Shown here in pieces: positions 32,770 through 42,114 of a stretch of 64,000 nucleotides of DNA; positions within the stretch are counted from its first letter, which is position 1, and every line of letters begins with the position of its first letter. The stretch spans positions 806,001 through 870,000 of the forward strand of contig NZ_JBHTAA010000001.1 of the NCBI RefSeq assembly GCF_042663225.1, written 5' to 3'. Position numbers and translations under genes: made by a program. This stretch comes from Haloferax namakaokahaiae (lineage in GTDB: Archaea > Halobacteriota > Halobacteria > Halobacteriales > Haloferacaceae). The notes under the pieces are model-generated. The model did not search any database and was not told the DNA's origin. It was given only the letters and a program-made list of their open reading frames with translations.

Positions 32770-34466
32770 TGAGCCGCACGGAGGTTCTCGAACAGCCAGA
32801 CGGGTCGTGGTGGAAAGAAGCGGTCGTCTATCAAATTTACCCACGCAGTTTCAACGATAGCAACAGTGACGGTATCGGCGACATCCCCGGAATCACCGAG
32901 AAAGTAGGGTATCTCGACTCGCTAGGTATCGACGTCGTGTGGCTCTGTCCGGTGTACGATTCACCGAACCACGACAACGGCTACGACATCCGAGACTATC
33001 GGTCGATAATGAGCGAGTTCGGGACGATGGCCGACTGGGACGCCTTGCTCGACGCGCTGCATGCGCGGGGCATTCGGTTGATTATGGACCTCGTAGTCAA
33101 CCACACCTCGAACGAACACGAGTGGTTCCAGCGCTCACGACAGCGTGACGGGAAATACGAGGACTACTACTACTGGCGCGATGGGTCACAAGACGAACCA
33201 CCGAACAACTGGGAATCAATCTTCGGTGGGCCAGCGTGGACGTACGACGAAAAACGCGGGCAGTGGTATCTCCATCTTTTCGACGAGAACCAACCCGACC
33301 TTAACTGGCGCAATTCGGATGTCCGTGAAGACATCAAAGAGATGGTCACGTGGTGGTTGGAGAAAGGCATCGACGGGTTCCGAATGGACGCCATCAACTA
33401 CATCTCGAAAGTCGAAGGTCTCCCGGATGGCGACCGAAGCGAGCGGCTCGTTGGTCACCAGCACTACGCTCACGGACCACGTATCCACGAATATCTCCAA
33501 GAGCTCTACGACGACACACTCTCGAACTACGACGTGATGACCGTCGGCGAGATGGGCGGGACGAGTATCGACCAAACAGCGGAGTATCTCGTCGAAGGTA
33601 GGAGTGGGTTGGATATGATTTTCCAGTTCAACCACCTCGGCGTCGATGACGGCCCGAACGGTCCATGGAGCCCCGACGGTTGGGGCGAGTGGGACCTCTC
33701 AGAGTTCAAGCAAATCGTCTCTCACGCGCAGGAAGAACTCGCCGCGGAGTTCTGGGACTCGATATTCCTCGGAAACCACGACGTCCCTCGAATCGTCTCT
33801 CGTTTTGGCGACGACGAAGTGTACCGCGAAGAAAGTGCAACACTCATCGCTACCTTCCTGCTGACGCTTCGAGGAACTCCCTACATATATCAGGGAGAGG
33901 AATTCGGTATGACGAACGTCGAATTCGACGCCCTCGAAGAACTCGACGACGTGATGACTATCGGAAAGGTCGAAGAGCTATTCGAGACGGGAAGCATCGA
34001 CTCGTTCGAGGAGGCTCGTGGTCTCGTCAACTACTGGAGTCGGGACCATGCACGGACGCCGATGCAGTGGTCGGACGCAGCCAATTCTGGCTTTACCGAC
34101 GGCGAACCGTGGTTCGATGTCAACGACAACTATCGCTTCATCAATGCTGAAGTTGCCCTCAGTAATGGAGATTCCATCTGGCACCACTATCGGTCGCTCA
34201 TCGACCTTAGACACGAGATTGACACGCTCGTGTATGGCGAATACGAACTCCTACTGCCAGATAACGAACAACTGTACGCGTACACTCGAACGCTGGATGA
34301 AGAGCAATTGCTGGTGGTCCTCAACTGGTCGGACGAACCTGCGATATTCACGACTGAAATGGACGCGAGCGATGCCGAGGTACTACTCAGCAACTACGAG
34401 AACTCGCCATCTCGGCAATTGGAACGTGAGTTCCAGCCATATGAGGCAGTAATCTATCGACTCTAA
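32769..34466 (+). CDS. GH13 alpha-glucosidase
   Basis: 565 aa from the ATG at 32769. Region I is DLVVNHTS. The nucleophile Asp207 lies in GFRMDAIN, the acid/base Glu261 in VGEMGG, and the transition-state Asp338 in LGNHDVPR. The residue after the nucleophile is Ala208. In oligo-1,6-glucosidases this is usually Val, and Ala is associated with alpha-1,4 preference, so maltose-type substrates are favoured. There is no signal peptide, so it is cytoplasmic and acts after uptake. It diverges from the binding-protein gene of the adjacent ABC operon. Trehalose hydrolysis cannot be excluded. Confidence 0.92.
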   Translation: MSRTEVLEQPDGSWWKEAVVYQIYPRSFNDSNSDGIGDIPGITEKVGYLDSLGIDVVWLCPVYDSPNHDNGYDIRDYRSIMSEFGTMADWDALLDALHARGIRLIMDLVVNHTSNEHEWFQRSRQRDGKYEDYYYWRDGSQDEPPNNWESIFGGPAWTYDEKRGQWYLHLFDENQPDLNWRNSDVREDIKEMVTWWLEKGIDGFRMDAINYISKVEGLPDGDRSERLVGHQHYAHGPRIHEYLQELYDDTLSNYDVMTVGEMGGTSIDQTAEYLVEGRSGLDMIFQFNHLGVDDGPNGPWSPDGWGEWDLSEFKQIVSHAQEELAAEFWDSIFLGNHDVPRIVSRFGDDEVYREESATLIATFLLTLRGTPYIYQGEEFGMTNVEFDALEELDDVMTIGKVEELFETGSIDSFEEARGLVNYWSRDHARTPMQWSDAANSGFTDGEPWFDVNDNYRFINAEVALSNGDSIWHHYRSLIDLRHEIDTLVYGEYELLLPDNEQLYAYTRTLDEEQLLVVLNWSDEPAIFTTEMDASDAEVLLSNYENSPSRQLEREFQPYEAVIYRL

Positions 34467-34526
34467 GCGGGCAGAGCAAAGTGGACCAGCCTTCTGTCTA
34501 TTAGTAGAGACGGTGTCTGCCCCACG

Positions 34527-34572
34527 TATCCCTTTGTGATGAGGGCTTTCGACCGAGCCACCGACTTACAGA
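34527..34572 (+). repeat. 46-bp direct repeat, copy B (right boundary)
   Basis: Same orientation as copy A at 26286-26331, 37 of 46 positions identical by hand. It begins 60 nt after the alpha-glucosidase stop. Confidence 0.75.
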
Positions 34573-34575
34573 CAG

Positions 34576-34600
34576 CGGGCAGCCGCGCTGTTTCTGCCCG
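34576..34600 (+). other. Hairpin after repeat copy B
   Basis: CGGGCAG (34576-34582) pairs perfectly with CTGCCCG (34594-34600) around an 11-nt loop. It starts 4 nt after repeat copy B, mirroring the repeat-hairpin order at copy A. Confidence 0.55.
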
Positions 34601-34659
34601 GTTTCGAAGACTGAGAGATGACCCGCTGACTATTTGCGACTCCACCACCTGACAACGAC

Positions 34660-35430
34660 ATGAACAGAAGGGCCACGTTACGGGTCCTCGGCGCGGCCAT
34701 CGGTTCGCTCGCAGGGTGTACCGCGTCGAACGTCCGCCCACCGGTTGCAAACCAACCAGCGCCCGGAAACCCCGACCCCATCGTGGGCGCCGGATTTCCG
34801 ACGACGGTCTGCAACGCGCCGGCGAATCCGGACATCGGGAGTAAGGCCATCGTCACGCCCGCGGCGGGTCCGAATTGGGATGGGCTGACCGTAGACGAGC
34901 GGTATCGGTTACGCGGCGAGGGCGAGGCGAAACTCACCGACGAGACGTTCGTCATCGGCGTCGAACGAAACGGTACGGCGCGCGCCTATCCGGTGTCGAT
35001 TCTGTGGTGGCACCAAATCGTCAACGACACCCTCGACGGCGACCCCCTCATCGTCACCTACTGCCCGCTCTGTCAGACCGGGATGGTCGCACGCCGGATC
35101 GTTTCTGGGAATCCGACGACCTTCCGAAACACGGGGCAGTTTTGGCGACCACCGGACCTCTACGTCGGCGCGAGTTTGCAGGAGGGCCGGGCGTTCGCCG
35201 CGTCGCCGTATGTTGACGATGCCGAAGTGATATTCGATGGAAATCTCGTCTTGATGGACGACCTGACTGGGAGTTACTGGAGCCAGGTGCTCGCGCGCGG
35301 AATCTGTGGGCGACGAGCGGGAACACGGTTGTGGACGCTGACGCCGGACGTGATGACGTGGGGCGAGTGGCGGACAGCAAACACCAACACGGACGTGTTA
35401 CTGCCGCCGCCGTTGTCGCGTACAGGGTAG
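34660..35430 (+). CDS. DUF3179 domain lipoprotein
   Basis: 256 aa. A short hydrophobic N-terminus with the lipobox LAGC suggests lipid anchoring. The DUF3179 signature follows: ARAYPVSILWWHQIVNDTLDGDPLIVTYCPLC split across the middle of the chain. It ends TWGEWRTANTNTDVLLPPP, the usual C-terminal pattern. No biochemical function has been established for DUF3179; conserved Cys and His residues (YCPLC, WWHQ) suggest metal or redox chemistry, which is an inference. It is monocistronic by spacing. Confidence 0.85.
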   Translation: MNRRATLRVLGAAIGSLAGCTASNVRPPVANQPAPGNPDPIVGAGFPTTVCNAPANPDIGSKAIVTPAAGPNWDGLTVDERYRLRGEGEAKLTDETFVIGVERNGTARAYPVSILWWHQIVNDTLDGDPLIVTYCPLCQTGMVARRIVSGNPTTFRNTGQFWRPPDLYVGASLQEGRAFAASPYVDDAEVIFDGNLVLMDDLTGSYWSQVLARGICGRRAGTRLWTLTPDVMTWGEWRTANTNTDVLLPPPLSRTG

Positions 35431-35519
35431 CTCGGAGCGCGAACTGCTTCGTCGCTGGAGAAGGCGACGGCATCGCCGCCGACGGAAGGTCCATTGCGTG
35501 TGAAACCAAGGGCTGAGGC

Positions 35520-36446
35520 ATGAACATCGAACGAGTCGCCGTAGACGACTCAGTCGCGCTCAGTTTTCCGCCGGCTCTGCTCGTCGAAGCCCTCTCGGAC
35601 CTCGACGTTCCGGTCGAACTCGTCGATGAGACCGAGTCGTACGGTGCAGGCGACGTCGTCGCATCGTTCGGCCACCGCGACTCGTTTCTCGATGCCGACT
35701 GGGTGCACTGCGTCCGGGCGGGATACGACGAGTTCCCGGTCGGCGTCTACGAGGAGGCGGGGACGCGTCTCACCAACAGCACGGGCATCCACGGAACCGC
35801 AGTCGGCGAGACGGTCGTGGGCTACATGCTCACCTTCGCCCGACGGTTGCACGCCTACCGCGACAGTCAAACGGCCCGCGAGTGGCGACCGCCTCGCCAC
35901 GAGGAACCGTTCACCCTCGCCGGAGAACGACTGTGCATCGTCGGTCTCGGCACGCTCGGGCGCGGCATCGCCGAGCGGGCGGCCGCACTCGGCATGGAAG
36001 TCGTGGGCGTCCGTCGGTCCGGAGCGTCGGTGGCGAACGTCGAGACGGTGTACACGCCCGACGACCTTTTGGAGGCGATTTCGGACGCGCGATTCGTCGC
36101 CCTCGCCACGCCATTGACCCCCGAGACGGAGGGAATGGTCGGGAAGGCGGAGTTCGAAGCGATGCGCGAGGACGCCTATCTCATCAACGTCGCACGGGGG
36201 CCAGTCGTCGCGGAGTCGGCGCTCATCGACGCACTCGAAGCCGAGTCGGTCGCGGGCGCGGCACTGGACGTGTTCGACGAGGAACCGCTTCCGGCGGAAT
36301 CGCCGCTGTGGGAGTTCGAGACTGCCCTCGTCTCTCCGCATTCGAGCGCCGCGACGAACCAGCATCACGAGCGGATTGCTGGGCTCGTCCGTGAGAACGT
36401 GGCAAATTTGGAAGCCGGTACAGCACTCCGGAATCGCGTGATTTGA
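35520..36446 (+). CDS. D-2-hydroxyacid dehydrogenase
   Basis: 308 aa of the formate/glycerate dehydrogenase family. The NAD-binding motif is GLGTLGRGIAERAA. Catalytic residues sit in INVARGPVV (Arg), DVFDEEPLP (Glu) and SPHSSAA (His). These enzymes interconvert 2-keto acids and D-2-hydroxy acids; glyoxylate, hydroxypyruvate and 2-ketoacids are possible substrates. The N-terminal substrate domain is rather divergent, so specificity cannot be read. It converges with engB, leaving 16 nt. Confidence 0.93.
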   Translation: MNIERVAVDDSVALSFPPALLVEALSDLDVPVELVDETESYGAGDVVASFGHRDSFLDADWVHCVRAGYDEFPVGVYEEAGTRLTNSTGIHGTAVGETVVGYMLTFARRLHAYRDSQTAREWRPPRHEEPFTLAGERLCIVGLGTLGRGIAERAAALGMEVVGVRRSGASVANVETVYTPDDLLEAISDARFVALATPLTPETEGMVGKAEFEAMREDAYLINVARGPVVAESALIDALEAESVAGAALDVFDEEPLPAESPLWEFETALVSPHSSAATNQHHERIAGLVRENVANLEAGTALRNRVI

Positions 36447-36462
36447 CCCGAGGTGCGGGCGC

Positions 36463-37080
36463 TCAGAGGAACTTGAACAGGTCGTCGCGCTGCTGGTCGT
36501 GCAGGTGCGTTCGAAGCGCCTCGGTGAGATTCGAGATGTCGCCGCGTTTGGCCGTTATCGGAGCGATGGTCTCTCGCCACTGCTTCCACGGTGGGAACAG
36601 GCCGAGACGGTCACACAGGTCGTTGAGACGTTCGTCTCTGTCACCTACTTTGTCCATCTTGTTGACGGCGACGACGGTGGGGATGTCGAGTTCGTCGAGG
36701 AAGTAGAACATCTCCACGTCGTGGGGGATGGAGTCTTCGGTGGTGTGGCGGTCGATGATGTCGATGACGCTCTTGCCATCGACGACGAGGACGGCCGCGA
36801 GGATGTCGTCGGCGTTCTCCTCGATGTACCGGACGATGTCGGTCTGGATGGCGTCTTGGGTGTGCGATTCGACGCCGGACATGAACCCGAATCCCGGCAG
36901 GTCGGTGAACATGAAGCTCTCGGGTGCCCAGTCGAAGTGATTGGGCGAGCGAGTCACACCGGGTTTCTTGCCAGTCGTGAACTTCGTGTGGCCGGTGAGT
37001 TCTCGCATCAACGTGGACTTTCCGACGTTCGACCGCCCGACGAGGACGATTTCGTCGCGGTCCGGTCGGTCTTCGAACAT
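36463..37080 (-). CDS. engB: GTP-binding protein EngB (ribosome assembly)
   Basis: 205 aa TRAFAC-class GTPase. G1 is GRSNVGKST, G3 DLPGFG, G4 NKMD, and a G5-like ITAKRGD follows. The KKPGVTRSPNHF switch I region is characteristic of EngB/YihA, which helps large-subunit assembly in bacteria; the archaeal role is assumed similar. A minus-strand GCTTATC box at about 37104-37110 is about 27 nt upstream of the ATG. Confidence 0.95.
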   Translation of the reverse strand: MFEDRPDRDEIVLVGRSNVGKSTLMRELTGHTKFTTGKKPGVTRSPNHFDWAPESFMFTDLPGFGFMSGVESHTQDAIQTDIVRYIEENADDILAAVLVVDGKSVIDIIDRHTTEDSIPHDVEMFYFLDELDIPTVVAVNKMDKVGDRDERLNDLCDRLGLFPPWKQWRETIAPITAKRGDISNLTEALRTHLHDQQRDDLFKFL

Positions 37081-37219
37081 ACGCGGGGTTCGGGGCGACG
37101 ACAGATAAGCGGGGCGAAACTGACGGAAAACGAACTGAGATGGAAGCGGATGGAAGACGAAGGCGGACGGGAGATGAAAATCGGGGAGTTGGCTGGTTTA
37201 GGCGCTCCAGACCCGGGAC

Positions 37220-37540
37220 TCAGTCGCTCGGCAGTTGGTCTGTGTTGTCGAGCAAGAGCTGTAACATGGGTTCGATTTCGTGGAAGCGCGGGCCGCGTTC
37301 GAGCGCCCACGTCTCACGATTCCAGTAGATGTAGCCCGCCGTGTCGAGTTTGGGCAGGTGGATGTGATACAGTTCCGTTCTGAGTTGTTGTGGATGTTTC
37401 CTGCTCCCATTCAGGTCCCGAACCATCCAATCGATTCCTTCTGTGGGACCGAGGAGGACCGCGAGCAGAATCTGTCTCCGGTAGCCATTTGCGAGGCAGG
37501 AAAACGTCTCATCGAGACGCACAGAGGGAATCATCTCCAT
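37220..37540 (-). CDS. DUF7344-like winged-helix protein
   Basis: 106 aa from the ATG at 37540 (alternatives: ATG at 37534 and GTG at 37606). It has an ArsR-like HTH: LDETFSCLANGYRRQILLAVLLG, then LRTELYHIHLPKLDTAGYIYWNRET with a beta-wing. This layout matches the small haloarchaeal DUF7344 regulators. Target unknown. It is divergent from the HTH_10 regulator 373 nt away, so the two could share control. Confidence 0.75.
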   Translation of the reverse strand: MEMIPSVRLDETFSCLANGYRRQILLAVLLGPTEGIDWMVRDLNGSRKHPQQLRTELYHIHLPKLDTAGYIYWNRETWALERGPRFHEIEPMLQLLLDNTDQLPSD

Positions 37541-37912
37541 CGTCGCGGCCCCCTGCGGGATTCGAATCGCCTCATCAGTTGCTCGAAAGACGCCGAAGTC
37601 GAGCACCGAGGCAGACTCGAACCGCTCGCCCGCGACCGTGAACGGCCGGTTGCCACCACCGTCAACCGACGCTGAATTCGTTGCGAGGTCATCGAGACGG
37701 ACGCACGCACTGGCATCGGTGCGACGTCTCTCTGGGCCGAAGTTGTTGTTCGATGGCTGTGGGCAGTCACAACGATTCCCTCGCTATTAGTAGCTAGCAG
37801 AGGAACCTTGCCGTTCTGCTTTCACACTACTGCTATTCAAAAGCAAATGGCGCACGTGGCTAGCAAATGACACGGCAATTCATTACAGCGGACGACCAAC
37901 GCTAGGCGAAGG
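37541..37912. other. 372-nt gap between divergent regulators
   Basis: No gene is supported here beyond a possible GTG-extended start of the leftward HTH gene up to 37606. The right part is AT-richer and holds a short direct repeat (GCAAATG at about 37845 and 37862). It is likely to contain both promoters. Confidence 0.5.
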
Positions 37913-38578
37913 ATGGCCGTCATAATCGAATTAACAGTTGATGCCGCCGATTTCGACCTCGGGCAGGTGACAGCGTACGGCGAAAAGGTCGCCATCGAGT
38001 TAGAACGGGTCGTTCCAACTGGGGGCGAGGTCATGCCATTCTTTTGGGTGTCTGGTATCGACTTCGACGAGTTTGAACAGACGGTCCGCGCACGCGAACT
38101 CGTCGAAGACCTGACACCAATCGCACACATCGGCGACCGTGTGCTCTACCACGTCTCGTGGGGGAGTTCGGTGTCGAGTCTCACCCGTATCCTCATCGAA
38201 AGCGAATCGACGATTCTCGAAGCGACGGGGACGACACCGTGGATGTTCCGACTCCGGTTTTCGGACCACACCAACGTCCGAAAGTTCTACTCGCAGTGCC
38301 AAGACTCGGGCATCGATATCCACGTCAACCGCGTCTACACGCTCACCGACGAGGACACGAACGTCTATCAGTTCAACATCACGAGCCACCAGCACGAGGC
38401 GCTCGTCGCCGCTATCTCGGAGGGGTACTTCAAGGTCCCGCGTGGGACGACGCTCCGAGAAGTCGCCGACCAACTCGAAATCAGTCCGCAGGCCGCCTCA
38501 GAGCGGGTCCGTCGTGGGGCCGACAAAGTGCTCCGAAGCGTCCTTCTGAGTGGGTCTGCGATGCATTATTCCGACTGA
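37913..38578 (+). CDS. HTH_10 (bacterio-opsin activator-type) regulator
   Basis: 221 aa. The N-terminal part is a bat-type sensor domain with SWGSSVSSLTRILIESESTILEATG and LRFSDHTNVRKFYSQC segments. The C-terminal HTH_10 domain is unmistakable: ALVAAISEGYFKVPRGTTLREVADQLEISPQAASERVRRGADKVLRSVLL split over the last 55 residues. These are haloarchaeal one-component activators with varied targets. The signal is unknown. Confidence 0.93.
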   Translation: MAVIIELTVDAADFDLGQVTAYGEKVAIELERVVPTGGEVMPFFWVSGIDFDEFEQTVRARELVEDLTPIAHIGDRVLYHVSWGSSVSSLTRILIESESTILEATGTTPWMFRLRFSDHTNVRKFYSQCQDSGIDIHVNRVYTLTDEDTNVYQFNITSHQHEALVAAISEGYFKVPRGTTLREVADQLEISPQAASERVRRGADKVLRSVLLSGSAMHYSD

Positions 38579-38584
38579 AGTTCG

Positions 38585-39073
38585 TCAAACCGACCTGACG
38601 AACCGAACCGTCTCGACCGAGGTGCCGTCGTGTGAGCGGCGCGTCGCCACGTCGAATCCGTGCTCCGAGTAGAACGACAGTGCCGAGTCGTCGCCATCGA
38701 CACAGGAGGCCCACTGCTCGCGTGCGCCATCGACGACCTGTTGTGCGGTCATCGTCTGGAGCAACGCGGTTCGCGCACCCGAACCGAACCACTCGGGATG
38801 GACGAACAGCGAGTACACCTCACCGGCGGCCGAATCGGTCATTCCGCCACCGCCCGCTGCGACGATTTCGTCGTCTTCGACGGCGACGACCCACCCGTGC
38901 CAGTCGTCCGGGAACCGGACCTCTTTGCGAATCGTGCGCTCGTCGAAGCGGTCGGCGACCACTGCCTCGACGGGGTCCGCTCCGATATCGTGTTCTGACA
39001 CCCCCTGCCAGTGTTCGGTGCAAATGGTGGCGATAGCAGGTACGTCCGTCTCTCGGGCAGTACGCACGAACAT
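38585..39073 (-). CDS. GNAT-family N-acetyltransferase
   Basis: 162 aa from the ATG at 39073. It has the GNAT elements: VRTARETDVPAIATIC at the start, WVVAVEDDEIVAAGGGG, VYSLFVHPEWFGSGARTALLQ (acetyl-CoA binding, variant of Q/R-x-x-G-x-G/A) and FYSEHGFDVATRR near the end. The acceptor is unknown. It diverges from the 5-FCL gene with 84 nt between starts. Confidence 0.9.
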   Translation of the reverse strand: MFVRTARETDVPAIATICTEHWQGVSEHDIGADPVEAVVADRFDERTIRKEVRFPDDWHGWVVAVEDDEIVAAGGGGMTDSAAGEVYSLFVHPEWFGSGARTALLQTMTAQQVVDGAREQWASCVDGDDSALSFYSEHGFDVATRRSHDGTSVETVRFVRSV

Positions 39074-39157
39074 ACATGAACATTTGTGAAAGTTCGGTAA
39101 AATCGTTTCGTGTGGGACGACCACAGCACAGTAGTTCGCCCGCAGCGAGTGCCGGAT

Positions 39158-39880
39158 ATGGAGAAACAAGCCATCCGGGAGCGCGTGTGGGACGCCCTCG
39201 AATCGTCGGGCGAGGCGCGCTTTCCGTTCCCGCCTCACGGCCGGATTCCGAACTTCGCCGACGCGCGAGTCGCCGCCGACCGCCTCGCCGAGACGCCCGA
39301 GTGGGAGTCGGCGACCACAATCAAAGCGAATCCTGATGCCCCCCAGCTCCCCATTCGACGGCGGGCGCTCCGAGAGGGGAAGACGGTCTACATGGCAGTC
39401 CCTCGCCTCCGCGACGAGAACTGTTTCTACGAACTCGACCCCGCGGCACTCGACGACGACGAACTCGACAGCGCACCGACTGTCTCGCACGTCGCCACCT
39501 ACGCCGAGCAGGTCGGCCCGGACCGACTGCCCGACATCGACCTCGTCGTCTCCGGGTCTGTCGCCGTCACCGAGCGAGGCGCGCGAATCGGAAAAGGCGA
39601 GGGCTTTAGCGACCTCGAATACGCAATTCTCGACGGTATCGGTGCCGTCTCCGACGAGACGACGATAGCGACGACGGTCCACGAGTTGCAAGTGTGCGAC
39701 GACGCACCCGACCCCGACGCGCACGACGTACCGATGGACCTCGTCGTCACCCCCGAACGAACGGTTCGAACAGAGACGCCGTATTCCCGGCCCCACGGCA
39801 TCGACTGGGACGTGCTGTCGGACGAACAGGTCGAAGAGATGCCCGTCCTCCAGCGACTCTCCGAGACGCGAACCCAGTAG
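39158..39880 (+). CDS. 5-formyltetrahydrofolate cyclo-ligase family protein
   Basis: 240 aa from the ATG at 39158. It starts EKQAIRERVWDALE and has the 5-FCL-type PDIDLVVSGSVAVTERGARIGKGEGFSDLE motif, in which the G-x-G-K/R-G-x-G-[YF]-x-D/L region binds ATP. 5-FCL converts 5-formyl-THF to 5,10-methenyl-THF. Archaeal members may act on related C1 substrates. The later VTPERTVRTETPYSRP-type segment fits the family. Confidence 0.88.
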   Translation: MEKQAIRERVWDALESSGEARFPFPPHGRIPNFADARVAADRLAETPEWESATTIKANPDAPQLPIRRRALREGKTVYMAVPRLRDENCFYELDPAALDDDELDSAPTVSHVATYAEQVGPDRLPDIDLVVSGSVAVTERGARIGKGEGFSDLEYAILDGIGAVSDETTIATTVHELQVCDDAPDPDAHDVPMDLVVTPERTVRTETPYSRPHGIDWDVLSDEQVEEMPVLQRLSETRTQ

Positions 39881-39886
39881 CCCGGG

Positions 39887-39893
39887 TTTATTT
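39887..39893 (+). promoter_or_regulatory. TATA-like box of the DUF389 gene
   Basis: TTTATTT centred about 28 nt upstream of the GTG at 39918, supporting a leaderless GTG start. Confidence 0.5.
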
Positions 39894-39917
39894 CACACGG
39901 GCGAGAGACCACTCTCT

Positions 39918-41222
39918 GTGCGACTCGTCCAGGTGTTGGTGCCCACCGGCAAGCGAAACGCCGTCGTAGAGACACTCGAAGCCGAGGGTATCGACTACGC
40001 AATCTCCGAAGAGACCTCGGGTCGCGGCTTCGCCGCCGTCGTGACGTTCCCGCTCCCAAAGGTGGCCGTCGAACCCGTCTTAGAACACTTGCGAGAGGCT
40101 GGTATCGAGCGCGACGCCTACACCGTCGTGACGAACGCCGAGACGGTCGTCTCCAAACGATTCGACGAGTTACAGGAGAAGTACGACGAGTCGGACCGAA
40201 ACGGCGACCGAATCGCCCGCGAGGAGTTGGCCTCGGCCGCCGACGACCTCGCGCCGTCGATGCGGACGTTCCTCACGATGACGATAATCTCGGTGCTCGT
40301 CGCCACCGCAGGACTCCTCCTCGATTCGCCCGCCGTCGTCGTGGGGTCGATGGTCATCGCGCCGCTCATGGGTCCGGCGATGGCCGCCAGCGTCGGCACC
40401 GTCGTTGACGACGACAAACTGTTCGTCCGCGGCGTCAAACTGCAGGCCACCGGTGGGTTCGTCGCCGTCTCGGCCGCGACTCTGTTCGCGCTCTTGCTCA
40501 AGACGACCGGAGCGGTGCCGTTGTCGGGGGCAGAAGTGTTCGCCATCCCCGAAATCAGCGAGCGACTCTCTCCCGACGTGCTCGCGCTCGTTATCGCCCT
40601 CGGCGCGGGTGCCGCGGGCGCGCTGTCGCTCTCGTCCGGAGTCTCGACGGCGCTCGTCGGCGTCATGATCGCCGCGGCGCTGGTGCCGCCGACGGCCGTC
40701 GTCGGCATCGGTCTCGCGTGGGGGTCACCCGAGTCCGTCGTCGGGTCGGCGATTCTCGTCCTCGTCAACTTCCTGTCTATCAACTTCGTCGCCATCGCCG
40801 TCCTCTGGCAACAGGGCTACCGCCCGGAGCGCTTGTTTCGACGGTCGAACGCGCAGCGGACGACGCTCATTCGGATTACCGCACTCGGGGTCGGCCTGCT
40901 CGTCCTCTCGTCGTTCCTCGGCGCGGTGACCTACTCGACCTACCAGAACGCCGGGTTTCAGGCGGACGCACAGGATGTCGTGAGCGACGCGCTCGCCGAG
41001 GAGAACGCGCGGTTGCTCTCGATGGACGTGACCTACGGCACCGGCCCGTTGCAGGAACCGGCCGAAGTCGTCGTGACTATCGGCTACGACCCGTGGACCG
41101 ACCCGCCGCGGGTGACCGACGAGTTGCGAACCAAAATCAACGAGGTTGCGCCGCGCTCGATGACGCCGTGGGACGACGACGAAATCGAGGTCGAAGTGCG
41201 GTACGTCGCCGTCTCGACGTGA
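39918..41222 (+). CDS. DUF389 (TIGR00341-type) membrane protein
   Basis: 434 aa, GTG start. The cytoplasmic N-terminal domain (about 1-110) is followed by the DUF389 membrane core: FLTMTIISVLVATAGLLLDSPAVVVGSMVIAPLMGP split over about 115-155, then a second set of helices with SLSSGVSTALVGVMIAAALVPP. A C-terminal soluble domain ends EVRYVAVST. The function is unknown; transport or channel roles have been proposed. It is probably monocistronic. Confidence 0.92.
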   Translation: MRLVQVLVPTGKRNAVVETLEAEGIDYAISEETSGRGFAAVVTFPLPKVAVEPVLEHLREAGIERDAYTVVTNAETVVSKRFDELQEKYDESDRNGDRIAREELASAADDLAPSMRTFLTMTIISVLVATAGLLLDSPAVVVGSMVIAPLMGPAMAASVGTVVDDDKLFVRGVKLQATGGFVAVSAATLFALLLKTTGAVPLSGAEVFAIPEISERLSPDVLALVIALGAGAAGALSLSSGVSTALVGVMIAAALVPPTAVVGIGLAWGSPESVVGSAILVLVNFLSINFVAIAVLWQQGYRPERLFRRSNAQRTTLIRITALGVGLLVLSSFLGAVTYSTYQNAGFQADAQDVVSDALAEENARLLSMDVTYGTGPLQEPAEVVVTIGYDPWTDPPRVTDELRTKINEVAPRSMTPWDDDEIEVEVRYVAVST

Positions 41223-41313
41223 GAGACGGAACGCCGTAGAGAGCGGCACGAAGGGTACAATCGCTCTTTGTCTCTACACTGTGTTGATTATCTCATCCGT
41301 CGTTGACTGTAGC

Positions 41314-42087
41314 ATGAAACGACAGTTCATCGCACCGCTCCTTCTCGCAGGGCTGGTTCTCATGGCGGGATGCCTCTCCGCACCCCTCCAGAGCACGCCC
41401 GGCGCGAGCACCGACGGCGACACCACCCCGACTATCACCACCTCCGGCGTCGGCGAAGTCACGACCGAGGCCGACCTCGCGGTCATCTATCTCAGCGTGA
41501 CCGCCACCGCTGAATCCGCGGACGACGCCCGCGGGATGGTCGCCGAAGACGTCGCCGCCGTTCGCTCGGCACTCACCGACGCGGGCGTCGCTGACGAAGA
41601 CATTCAGACGACCGGCTTCAACATCTGGCCCGAGTACCGCTACGGCGAACGCCAGGAACTCGTCGGCTACCGCGCCACCCACACGATGAAAGTCGAAGTC
41701 GCCCCCGACCAGGCCGGTGAGGTCATCGACCTCGCCGTCGGCGCAGGCTCGACCAGCACCGCTGGCGAGCAGTTCACCCGCGCGATTCAGGTCCAGAACG
41801 TCCAGTTCACGCTGACCGAGGAACGCCGCGACGAACTCCGCTCGGAAGCCCTGCAGAACGCCGTTGCGAACGCCCGCGCTGACGCCGACAGCATCGCCGA
41901 CGCGGCGAACGTCCAAATCACGGGCGTCCAGCAGGCATCGACCGCCAACGGCTACGCTCCTTCGCCGTACTACCAAGTCGAGTTCGCCGAGGACGCCGCC
42001 GCTCGGAGCGGCGGTGCACCGACCGAACTCTCACCCGGTCCCGTGACGGTTCGCGCAACCGTCAACATGGTGTACACTATCGAGTGA
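41314..42087 (+). CDS. SIMPL (DUF541) domain lipoprotein
   Basis: 257 aa from the ATG at 41314. A Sec-type signal with lipobox LMAGC gives a lipid-anchored surface protein. The SIMPL domain shows ISTSGVGEVTTEADLAVIYLSVTATAESADDA-like strands, then TTGFNIWPEYRY and VRATVNMVYTIE. SIMPL proteins are periplasmic or surface proteins of unknown mechanism linked to oxidative stress or signalling. No TATA box was evident close upstream. Confidence 0.9.
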   Translation: MKRQFIAPLLLAGLVLMAGCLSAPLQSTPGASTDGDTTPTITTSGVGEVTTEADLAVIYLSVTATAESADDARGMVAEDVAAVRSALTDAGVADEDIQTTGFNIWPEYRYGERQELVGYRATHTMKVEVAPDQAGEVIDLAVGAGSTSTAGEQFTRAIQVQNVQFTLTEERRDELRSEALQNAVANARADADSIADAANVQITGVQQASTANGYAPSPYYQVEFAEDAAARSGGAPTELSPGPVTVRATVNMVYTIE

Positions 42088-42114
42088 ACCGCGGCCGACA
42101 CGGCGAACGGTCGC

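Noticed and set aside
34463..34750. 95-codon minus-strand frame over repeat copy B as a transposase remnant
   Set aside because: The reading frame through copy A is interrupted by a stop, and no transposase motif is visible in either copy.
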